From NCBI GenBank assembly GCA_017578085.1, contig PKQR01000093.1, positions 1 through 9,033 of the forward strand: DNA of 9,033 nucleotides, read 5' to 3'. Positions 1 through 6,270 of this stretch are shown here, one piece after another. The notes below the pieces were generated by a model, which ran no database searches, was not told the origin of the DNA, and saw only the letters and a program-made list of their open reading frames with translations. Both the position numbers and the translations under genes were made by a program. Origin of the DNA: Bacillota bacterium. Its GTDB lineage: Bacteria > Bacillota > Limnochordia > Limnochordales > ZCTH02-B6. Position 1 is the first letter of the stretch, and the number at the start of each line of letters is the position of its first letter.

Positions 1-1857
1 ATCTGCCCGGGTTCCCGGTCGACCCCCATCGCCATGGTGTGCGCCGATCATCCGGGGCTGCGGGTCTGGATGCATGTGGATGAGCGCTCGGCCGCCTTTT
101 TCGCGTTGGGCATGGCGCGCGTCCTCGAGGAGCCGGTTGCCCTCGTCTGCACATCCGGCACGGCCGCGGCCAATTTCCTGCCCGCGGTGGTCGAAGCGTA
201 CTACTCGCGCGTGCCCTTGGTCGTGCTCACCGCGGACCGGCCCCACGAGATGCGGGATGTGGGGGCCAACCAGACCATCGACCAGGTGCGGCTGTTCGGT
301 TCGCACGTGAAATGGTTTGTGGACATGCCCTTGCCGGAGGCCACCACGTCCATGCTGCGCTATGCCCGGACGTGTGCCAGCCGCGCCGCCGCCCTGGCGC
401 GGGCGGTGCCGGCCGGTCCGGTGCATCTAAACTTCCCGTTGCGGGAACCGCTGGTGCCGCTTCCGGGGCCTATGCCGGACGCTGCACAGACCGCTCCGGC
501 GGCGTGGGTGGGCCGCGCGGCCGGGGAGCCTTACACCGCCGTCGCGGCCGGGAAACCCACGTTGCCCGCCGCTGCGGTCCAGGAGCTGGCGCAGGAGCTC
601 CGGGAGGCCCGGCGAGGCGTCATCGTGTGCGGGCCCGATACCCCGCAGGACGCGGCCGGCCCCATTTTGAGCCTCGCAGCGCAGCTTGGCTGGCCGGTGC
701 TGGCGGACCCCCTATCGGGCCTGCGGGCGCTGCCCGCGGATTGGCCGACGCTGCCCGAGGATAGGCCGGCACTGCCCGAGATTCGGCCGGCGCCGCCTGA
801 GGCTAGGCCGGCGCCATCCGCACCGGAAGCCTCTCGCAAACCGGACGGTCAGCCCGCGCTCAGCGAACACCCGGTGATCGATGCCTACGACGTCTTTCTC
901 CGGGACCGGCGGGCGGCGGAGGGCTTGGAGCCCGATCTCATCCTGCGCTTCGGCGCGCTGCCGGTGTCCAAGCCGCTGCTTCTGTACCTTGAGCGCTGGG
1001 CGGAGAAGCCGCAACTGGTGGTCGACCCCGGCGCCCAGTGGCGGGACCCGGTGCTGGCCGCCCGCCGCATGGTCTACGCCGACCCGGCCGGTTTGTGCCG
1101 GGCCTTGGTCGCAGCGCTGCAGGCGAGCGCGGCGCCGGACACCGCCGGCTGGCTGGACTTGTGGCAGGCCCTCAACCGGGCGACCCGGGAGCGGATTGCC
1201 GAGCAGGTCGAGGGGCTGGCGGAGCCCTTTGAAGGCCGGGTGTTCCACGAGCTGGCGACGCTCTTGCCCGGCGGGACGGTGCTCTACGTCGGCAACAGCA
1301 TGCCCATCCGGGACATGGACGCGTTTTTCCCGTGCGTCCCCCGGGCCGTGCGGGTGCTGGGCAACCGGGGTGCGAGCGGCATCGACGGCGTCGTTTCGTC
1401 TGCGCTGGGCGCGGCGGCTGCGGCCGGCGTCCCCGTAGTCCTGGTCCTCGGGGATCTTTCCTTCTACCACGATCTCAACGGCCTTTTGGCCGCAAAGCTG
1501 CACCGCCTGAACGCTACCATCATCGTCATCAACAACGACGGCGGCGGGATCTTCTCGTTCCTGCCCCAAGCGGCTCACCCGGCGCACTTTGAAACCTTGT
1601 TCGGCACGCCCCTTGGCCTCGACTTCCGCCCCGCGGTGGAGATGTACGGCGGGCGGTTCGTACGGGCGTCCGGCTGGGACGGTTTCCGGGCGGCGGTGAC
1701 GCAGGCGCTTAAGGCGCCGGGATTGGATGTGATCGAGGTGACGACCGAGCGGGCCCGCAATTACGCGCTGCACCGGCAAGTGTATGACGCGGTGCTCAAG
1801 GACCTGGGCCCGGTGCTGGACGATATCCGGGAGCGGTCCGGGGTGGCGGGCGGCTGA
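1..1857 (+). CDS. menD: MenD, SEPHCHC synthase (5'-truncated by window edge)
   Basis: Thiamine-diphosphate enzyme joining isochorismate and 2-oxoglutarate to give SEPHCHC, the first committed menaquinone step, in the cytosol. The frame is open from base 1 and begins inside the family N-terminal motif ICPGSRST (fragment residues 1-8), so the ATG at 34 is internal and about 25-35 residues lie upstream. Residues 27-30 (DERS) carry the glutamate expected to activate the cofactor; GANQTIDQ follows. The C-terminal ThDP domain has GNSMPIRD (431-438), NRGASGIDG (455-463), and the Mg/ThDP motif from GDLS (484-487) to NND (511-513), then GGGIFSFLP. The fragment is 618 residues; B. subtilis MenD is about 580 in full. 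The excess is largely a Pro-rich tandem-repeat insert at about 244-290 in the central domain. The stop overlaps the menH start by one base (TGATG), implying translational coupling. Family identity is very secure. Confidence 0.97.
   Translation: MCPGSRSTPIAMVCADHPGLRVWMHVDERSAAFFALGMARVLEEPVALVCTSGTAAANFLPAVVEAYYSRVPLVVLTADRPHEMRDVGANQTIDQVRLFGSHVKWFVDMPLPEATTSMLRYARTCASRAAALARAVPAGPVHLNFPLREPLVPLPGPMPDAAQTAPAAWVGRAAGEPYTAVAAGKPTLPAAAVQELAQELREARRGVIVCGPDTPQDAAGPILSLAAQLGWPVLADPLSGLRALPADWPTLPEDRPALPEIRPAPPEARPAPSAPEASRKPDGQPALSEHPVIDAYDVFLRDRRAAEGLEPDLILRFGALPVSKPLLLYLERWAEKPQLVVDPGAQWRDPVLAARRMVYADPAGLCRALVAALQASAAPDTAGWLDLWQALNRATRERIAEQVEGLAEPFEGRVFHELATLLPGGTVLYVGNSMPIRDMDAFFPCVPRAVRVLGNRGASGIDGVVSSALGAAAAAGVPVVLVLGDLSFYHDLNGLLAAKLHRLNATIIVINNDGGGIFSFLPQAAHPAHFETLFGTPLGLDFRPAVEMYGGRFVRASGWDGFRAAVTQALKAPGLDVIEVTTERARNYALHRQVYDAVLKDLGPVLDDIRERSGVAGG
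730..834 (+). repeat. 21-bp tandem repeat encoding Pro-rich heptapeptides inside menD
   Basis: Five consecutive 21-base units stay in frame within menD: 730-750 (LPADWPT), 751-771 (LPEDRPA), 772-792 (LPEIRPA), 793-813 (PPEARPA) and a degenerate 814-834 (PSAPEAS). The consensus peptide is LPExRPA. The repeat sits where Bacillus MenD proteins have a short link between the PLSGLR-like strand and the VIDAYDxFL helix (here at 292-300), so it most likely forms an exposed linker or loop on the central domain. Unit divergence indicates an expansion that is not brand new. A function is unknown. Confidence 0.85.
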
Positions 1858-2756
1858 TGCGCATCCTCGTCAACGGCGTCACATACCGGGTACAGGTGGC
1901 CGGCGAAGGCCCGCCCCTCTTGCTGCTGCACGGTTTCACCGGCAGCGGCGACACGTGGGCGCCGCTTTTGCCGGCCCTCGCGGCGCAATACCGCACCGTC
2001 GCGCCGGATCTGTTGGGCCATGGGGAAACCGATGCCCCCACAGACCCCGGGCGCTACCGCATGGAGCGGTGCGTGGAGGATCTCCTGGGCCTGCTGGACG
2101 CCCTCGGTATACGGCGCAGCCACGTGCTGGGCTATTCCATGGGCGGGCGGGTGGCCCTCCACCTGGCGCTGGCGGCACCGGAGCGGGTGCGGTCGCTGGT
2201 GCTGGTGGGAGCGTCCCCGGGCATCGCCGACGCCGCCGAGCGGGCGGCCCGGATCAAGCAGGATGAGGAGCTCGCGGCCTTCATCGAACGAGAAGGCGTC
2301 GCAGCCTTCGTCCAGCGCTGGGAGCAGCTGCCTTTGTTTGCCACCCAGCAGCGGCTCCCGGAAAGCGTCCGGGCCGCCATCCGGGCGCAGCGGTTGCGCC
2401 AGCGTCCGGAAGGGCTCGCCAACAGCCTGCGGGGGATGGGCGCGGGCGCGCAGGAGCCGCTGGTGGAGCGGCTCGGCCAGGTTTCCATGCCCTGCCTGCT
2501 CATGGCCGGTGAGCTGGACGAAAAGTACCGGCGGCTTGTGGGGGAAATGGCGGCACGGATGCCCCGGGCGGAAACGGCCATCGTCGCCGGGGCAGGCCAC
2601 GCGGTGCACGTGGAGCAGCCCCAAGCGTTCGTGGAGCAGGTGCTCGCGTTCTTGCACAGGCATAACGGGCCGGAACATGGGCCGGCTCCAGCGCCACTGC
2701 CGGCCGCAGCCGGATTCCAGGGGGATTCCCAGAAAGATTCCCAGGAAGAGAGGTAG
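1857..2756 (+). CDS. menH: MenH, SHCHC synthase (alpha/beta hydrolase)
   Basis: Alpha/beta-hydrolase that eliminates pyruvate from the MenD product SEPHCHC to give SHCHC. The 299-residue protein shows the oxyanion HGF at 25-27, the nucleophile elbow GYSMGG with Ser94, the acid Asp221 in GELDEKY and the catalytic His248 in AGAGHAVHVEQP, all in the usual order and spacing. The start at 1857 is chosen because the family N-terminal strand (residues 1-20) begins there and the ATG overlaps the menD stop; no strong Shine-Dalgarno is visible, so coupling to menD is likely. The fold ends near residue 268 (FLHRH); about 30 extra Pro/Ala/Gln-rich residues follow and look disordered. Many alpha/beta hydrolases share these motifs, but position between menD and menB makes MenH the clear reading. 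Confidence 0.94.
   Translation: MRILVNGVTYRVQVAGEGPPLLLLHGFTGSGDTWAPLLPALAAQYRTVAPDLLGHGETDAPTDPGRYRMERCVEDLLGLLDALGIRRSHVLGYSMGGRVALHLALAAPERVRSLVLVGASPGIADAAERAARIKQDEELAAFIEREGVAAFVQRWEQLPLFATQQRLPESVRAAIRAQRLRQRPEGLANSLRGMGAGAQEPLVERLGQVSMPCLLMAGELDEKYRRLVGEMAARMPRAETAIVAGAGHAVHVEQPQAFVEQVLAFLHRHNGPEHGPAPAPLPAAAGFQGDSQKDSQEER
2712..2743 (+). repeat. Short direct repeat (GATTCC-type, three near copies) at the menH 3' end
   Basis: Three near copies of a GGATTCCAG/AGATTCCCAG unit begin at about 2712, 2723 and 2735, roughly 11-12 bases apart. They encode the hydrophilic tail FQGDSQKDSQEER of MenH, just before its stop at 2754-2756. The spacing is not a multiple of three throughout, so only the last two copies give the same peptide (DSQ). 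This may be local slippage; no function is evident. Confidence 0.5.
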
Positions 2757-2763
2757 AAGAGGC

Positions 2764-3585
2764 ATGTCGTCCATCCAGTGGCAAACCGCCAAGACGTACA
2801 CCGACATCTTGTATGAAAAGGCCGAGGGGATCGCGAAGATCACCATCAACCGCCCCCACGTGCGCAACGCGTTCCGACCGCTGACGGTCATGGAAATGAT
2901 GGACGCGTTTGCCGATGCCCGGGAGGACCGCAATATCGGCGTCGTCATCTTGACCGGCGCGGGCACCGAGGCCTTCTGCTCCGGCGGCGACCAGAAGGTG
3001 CGGGGTGACGGGGGGTACGTAGGCGACGACCAGGTCCCGCGCCTCAACGTCTTGGACCTCCAGCGGCAAATCCGGTATTTGCCCAAACCGGTCATCGCCA
3101 TGGTGGCGGGCTACGCCATCGGCGGCGGGCACGTGCTGCACTTGGTGTGCGACTTGACCATCGCCGCCGACAACGCGATCTTCGGGCAGACCGGGCCCAA
3201 GGTAGGCAGCTTCGACGCAGGCTACGGGGCGACGCTGCTGGCGCGCACCGTCGGCATTAAGAAGGCCAAGGAGATCTGGTTCCTGTGCCGCCAGTACACG
3301 GCCCAGGAAGCGCTGGAGATGGGCCTGGTCAACGCCGTGGTGCCCTTGGACAAGCTCGAGGAAACGACGGTGCAGTGGGCGCGGGAGATTCTCAAGAAGA
3401 GCCCGACGGCCATACGGTTCCTCAAGGCCGCGTTCAACGCGGACACCGACGGCCTTGCCGGCCTGCAGCAGCTGGCGGGCGACGCGACGCTGCTGTTTTA
3501 CCTGACCGACGAGTCGAAGGAAGGGAAGAATGCGTTCCTTGAGAAACGCGAGCCCGACTTCTCCAAGTTCCCACGGTTCCCATAA
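2764..3585 (+). CDS. menB: MenB, 1,4-dihydroxy-2-naphthoyl-CoA synthase
   Basis: Crotonase-fold enzyme that cyclises o-succinylbenzoyl-CoA to DHNA-CoA. The 273-residue protein has the usual length. Visible motifs: FCSGGDQKVRG at 71-81 (Lys78 and Arg80 in the CoA/oxyanion loop), GYAIGGGHVLH at 116-126, FGQTGPKVGSFDAGYG at 140-155 with Ser149 and Asp151, Tyr246 and the C-terminal KREPDFSKFPRFP. Gly144 in QTGP marks the bicarbonate-dependent type I class; the type II enzymes, such as the mycobacterial one, have Asp there. The residue aligned to Arg in the EGR of E. coli and B. subtilis MenB appears to be Lys255 here. The ATG at 2764 follows a purine-rich ribosome-binding tract (about 2743-2762). 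It lies 7 bases after menH, and its 3' end may overlap menA. Very secure assignment. Confidence 0.98.
   Translation: MSSIQWQTAKTYTDILYEKAEGIAKITINRPHVRNAFRPLTVMEMMDAFADAREDRNIGVVILTGAGTEAFCSGGDQKVRGDGGYVGDDQVPRLNVLDLQRQIRYLPKPVIAMVAGYAIGGGHVLHLVCDLTIAADNAIFGQTGPKVGSFDAGYGATLLARTVGIKKAKEIWFLCRQYTAQEALEMGLVNAVVPLDKLEETTVQWAREILKKSPTAIRFLKAAFNADTDGLAGLQQLAGDATLLFYLTDESKEGKNAFLEKREPDFSKFPRFP
3516..3525 (+). promoter_or_regulatory. Candidate menA ribosome-binding site inside menB
   Basis: The purine run GAAGGAAGGG lies 4 bases before the ATG at 3530 and is the best Shine-Dalgarno match near any possible menA start. It also encodes the MenB motif KEG, which the family conserves, so its presence could be coincidental. 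If used, it makes menA overlap menB by 56 bases. Confidence 0.45.
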
Positions 3586-4561
3586 AGTCCAATTGGCGGG
3601 GCCGCAGCCGGGGGCGGGATTGCCGCCCGCGGCGGGGACGCGGCCAGCGGCAGGGCAACGGCCGGCGCAAGAGCGGCCGGGACCTGTGCGCGTCTGGATT
3701 CTCGCGGCGCGGGTCCCGACGCTGCCGGCCGCTGTCGTGCCGGTTCTGGTCGGCAGCGCGACCGCGTGGAAGGCCGCTGGGGCGTTTCATCTGGGCGCGT
3801 TTTTGGCCGCCCTGGCCGCGTCCCTCCTGATCCAGATCGGGACCAATCTGGCCAACGATCTGTTTGACTTCAAGCGTGGCGCCGACAACGAAGCCCGCAC
3901 AGGTCCCGTGCGGGTGACCCATGCGGGGCTGTTGACCCCGGCGCAGGTGGCCCGCGGGACGGCCGTCTGCTTTGGCCTGGCCTTCTTGATCGGGCTGTAC
4001 CTCGTCTACCGGGGCGGGTGGCCGATCCTCGCGGTGGGGCTAGCCTCCATCGCGTCCGGCATTTTGTACACCGCCGGGCCGTGGCCCCTCGCGTACCACG
4101 GCCTTGGGGACGTGTTCGCCTTCCTCTTCTTCGGCGTGGTGGCGGTGGTGGGCACCCACTACGTGCACGCGCTGTCCGTGGACCCGCTGGCCTTGGCCGC
4201 GTCGCTGCCGGTCGGCTTTCTCGTGACTGCCATCCTGGTGGTCAACAACTTGCGGGACATCCCCACCGACCGGGCGGCCGGCAAACGCACCCTTGCGGTG
4301 CGGCTCGGGGACCGGGGCACCCGGGTGCAGTATGCCGCGCTGGTGGCCGGGGCGTACGCGGTGCCGCTGGGGCTGTTATTGGCTGGGGCGCAGGGTCCAT
4401 GGGTGCTGCTGCCTTTCCTGTCGCTGTTGGTGTCCTTGCCGCTGGTGAAGACCGTGCTGGGCGGCGCCGCCGGCGCGGCGCTGAACCCGGTGCTGAAAGG
4501 CACGGGCCGCCTGCACCTGGTGTTTGGCTTGCTCTTTGCGGTCGGGTTGCTCTTGGGGTGA
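3530..4561 (+). CDS. menA: MenA, DHNA polyprenyltransferase (UbiA family, membrane)
   Basis: Integral-membrane prenyltransferase that attaches a polyprenyl chain to DHNA with loss of CO2, giving demethylmenaquinone. From the ATG at 3530 it is 343 residues. The UbiA signatures are present: first Asp-rich motif NLANDLFDFKRGAD (106-119) and second NNLRDIPTDRAAGKRTLA (239-256). About eight or nine hydrophobic segments span 57-343. The start is uncertain. ATG 3530 has a good Shine-Dalgarno and a 56-base overlap with menB, but adds about 50 Pro/Gly/Ala-rich residues with no resemblance to the family. The homologous part begins at RVWILAARVPTLPAA, which GTG 3686 (residue 53) would start exactly but with a poor ribosome site; TTG at 3593 or 3617 are further options. 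The gene sits between menB and menE, whereas B. subtilis keeps menA elsewhere. Function is secure; the N-terminus is not. Confidence 0.93.
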   Translation: MRSLRNASPTSPSSHGSHKVQLAGPQPGAGLPPAAGTRPAAGQRPAQERPGPVRVWILAARVPTLPAAVVPVLVGSATAWKAAGAFHLGAFLAALAASLLIQIGTNLANDLFDFKRGADNEARTGPVRVTHAGLLTPAQVARGTAVCFGLAFLIGLYLVYRGGWPILAVGLASIASGILYTAGPWPLAYHGLGDVFAFLFFGVVAVVGTHYVHALSVDPLALAASLPVGFLVTAILVVNNLRDIPTDRAAGKRTLAVRLGDRGTRVQYAALVAGAYAVPLGLLLAGAQGPWVLLPFLSLLVSLPLVKTVLGGAAGAALNPVLKGTGRLHLVFGLLFAVGLLLG

Positions 4562-4576
4562 AAGGGGTCGGCGGAG

Positions 4577-6202
4577 ATGCTGCCTGACTGGCTGGCCCGC
4601 CGGGCGCACCTAACGCCCGACGGGCTTGCGCTGATCGCGGACGAACGCACGTGGACCTTTGCGCAATTGGACGCCGCGGCCAACGCCGTGGCGTGGCAGC
4701 TGGCCGCCATGGGGGTCGGGCCGGGGCAACGGGTCGCCTTGCTTATGGCCAACAGCCCGGCCTTTGTCACTTGGGTGCACGCGCTGCCCCGGGTGGGCGC
4801 GGTGCTGGTCCCGCTCAATACCCGCCTCGCGGCGGCAGAACTGGCGTGGCAGGTGCAGGACGTGGGCGCGGCCATGCTGGTGCACGATGCGGAAAACGCC
4901 GAGAAGGCCCACGCCATCGGGCAGCAGGTGCCGGGCCTCATCCGCATGCGGGTCGCGGATGCAGCCTGGGACGGGCAGCGCTCGGCCGGCGCTTCGCGGC
5001 AGTTTGACCCGGAGACGGCGGCGGCCGTGGAGCTTGGCCATGAGGCGGCGGCCCTATTGGCGGGCATGAGGGCCGGCGGCACGCCGCTGCGGGAGCATGT
5101 GGAGCTCGACGCCGTCCATAGCATCATTTACACCTCGGGCACGACGGGCCGGCCCAAAGGAGCGCAGCTGACCTTTGGCAACCACTGGTGGAGCGCGGTG
5201 TCCTCGTGCCTCAACTTGGGGCTTGTGCCGGGTGACCGGTGGCTGGCTTGCCTGCCCCTTTTCCACGTGGGTGGGCTTTCCATCCTTTTGCGCAGCGTAA
5301 TCTACGGTATCCCCGTGGTGCTGCACCGGCGGTTTGACGCGGAAGCGGTCAACCGCGCCATCGACGAGCAAGGCGTCACCATCGTATCGGTGGTGGCGGT
5401 GATGCTGGCCAGGATGCTGGATGCCCGCGGCGGCAAGCCGTATCCGCCGCACCTCCGGGCGGTGCTCCTGGGCGGGGGGCCCGCGCCGCAGCCGTTGTTG
5501 GAGAGGGCCACGGCGCTGGGGATGCCGGTGCTGCAGACCTACGGCTTGACCGAGGCCGCGTCGCAGGTTTGCACCTTGGCGCCGCAGGACGCGGTGCGCA
5601 AGCTGGGATCGGCGGGGAAACCGCTGTTTGCCACCCGCGTGCGCGTCATGCGGGACGGGCGCCCGGCGGCACCGGGGGAAGTGGGCGAGATCCAGGTGGC
5701 AGGCCCCACGGTGACGCCCGGGTACTGGAATCGTCCCGAGGCGACGGCTGAGGCGCTGGCCGACGGCTGGCTGCGCACGGGCGACCTGGGCTACATGGAC
5801 GATGAAGGATACCTTTACGTGGTCGATCGCCGGGAGGACCTCATCATCTCCGGTGGCGAAAATGTTTATCCAGCGGAAATTGAAGCAGTGCTCTTGCAGC
5901 ACTGCGCGGTTTTGGAAGCGGCTGTCGTCGGGGCGCCCGATGCGCGCTGGGGCCAGGTTCCGGTGGCCTTCGTAGCCCTGCGGCCCGGTTACTCCTGCAC
6001 CGAAGAGGAACTGAAAGCCTTCTGCCGCGAGCGGCTGGCCGGCTACAAGGTGCCGGCGCGGGTGACGTTCTTGCCCGAGCTGCCCAAAGGGGCGTCGGGC
6101 AAGACGCTGCGGCGGGTGCTGCGGGAGCGGGCGGCGACGGGTGGGGAGGCGGCCGGGGCCGGTGGCGCTCAGGCGGCCTCAACTGGCACGCCGGCGGGGT
6201 GA
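4577..6202 (+). CDS. menE: MenE, o-succinylbenzoate-CoA ligase
   Basis: ANL-family adenylate-forming ligase that turns o-succinylbenzoate, ATP and CoA into OSB-CoA, the MenB substrate. Of 541 residues: the P-loop YTSGTTGRPKG is at 185-195, the MenE-typical LPLFHVGGLSILLRS at 226-240, YGLTEA at 322-327, TGD with Asp403, the hinge DRRED at 417-421, ENVYPAEIE at 428-436, and the C-terminal catalytic Lys509 in GASGKTLRR. It is about 50 residues longer than B. subtilis MenE. The excess lies in a segment around 131-178 before the P-loop and in an Ala/Gly-rich tail after about 518. The ATG at 4577 lies 15 bases past the menA stop, with AAAGGGG (4561-4567) as a possible ribosome site. A general acyl-CoA ligase is the alternative by family alone, but motif and context favour MenE. 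Confidence 0.95.
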   Translation: MLPDWLARRAHLTPDGLALIADERTWTFAQLDAAANAVAWQLAAMGVGPGQRVALLMANSPAFVTWVHALPRVGAVLVPLNTRLAAAELAWQVQDVGAAMLVHDAENAEKAHAIGQQVPGLIRMRVADAAWDGQRSAGASRQFDPETAAAVELGHEAAALLAGMRAGGTPLREHVELDAVHSIIYTSGTTGRPKGAQLTFGNHWWSAVSSCLNLGLVPGDRWLACLPLFHVGGLSILLRSVIYGIPVVLHRRFDAEAVNRAIDEQGVTIVSVVAVMLARMLDARGGKPYPPHLRAVLLGGGPAPQPLLERATALGMPVLQTYGLTEAASQVCTLAPQDAVRKLGSAGKPLFATRVRVMRDGRPAAPGEVGEIQVAGPTVTPGYWNRPEATAEALADGWLRTGDLGYMDDEGYLYVVDRREDLIISGGENVYPAEIEAVLLQHCAVLEAAVVGAPDARWGQVPVAFVALRPGYSCTEEELKAFCRERLAGYKVPARVTFLPELPKGASGKTLRRVLRERAATGGEAAGAGGAQAASTGTPAG

Positions 6203-6270
6203 GCCAGGGAGGCTGACCATCGGGCGGGACGGAGCACCGGCGGCCGCGTCGCGAAGGAGCGTGGGATGGA
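6203..6270 (+). other. menE to NUDIX-MBL gene gap, no terminator seen
   Basis: This 68-base gap has no hairpin followed by a T-run and no clear promoter boxes. It contains a GCGGCCGC palindrome (6240-6247) and the AAGGAG ribosome site at 6254-6259. Read-through from the men genes is therefore plausible, but a weak internal promoter cannot be excluded by eye. Confidence 0.5.
6254..6259 (+). promoter_or_regulatory. Ribosome-binding site AAGGAG before the NUDIX-MBL gene
   Basis: A strong AAGGAG lies 11 bases before the TTG at 6271, which starts the NUDIX-MBL frame, and 6 bases before an ATG at 6266 in another frame. The spacing is better for the ATG 6266, which opens only a 24-codon reading frame ending at 6340. 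Protein homology supports the TTG frame. Confidence 0.6.

Noticed and set aside
712..1779. 355-codon open frame on the minus strand opposite menD
   Set aside because: It is antisense to conserved ThDP motifs, with a low-complexity Arg/Gln/Pro-rich translation; a by-product of high G+C codon bias.
34..1857. menD starting at ATG 34
   Set aside because: The frame is open upstream and encodes ICPGSRSTPIA, the conserved family motif, so the true start lies before the window.
1761..3101. 446-codon open frame on the minus strand opposite menH and menB
   Set aside because: It is a mirror of two strongly conserved plus-strand genes in GC-rich DNA, and its Pro/Arg/His-rich translation shows no domain I recognise.
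2020..3585. A 521-codon reading of the menB frame starting within menH
   Set aside because: The N-terminal 240 residues are an out-of-frame Arg/Trp/Ser-rich reading of menH. MenB similarity starts at ATG 2764 after a ribosome site, so there is no real fusion.
4159..5127. 322-codon open frame on the minus strand across the menA/menE junction
   Set aside because: Ser/Ala/Thr-rich translation without recognisable motifs, opposite two well-supported genes.
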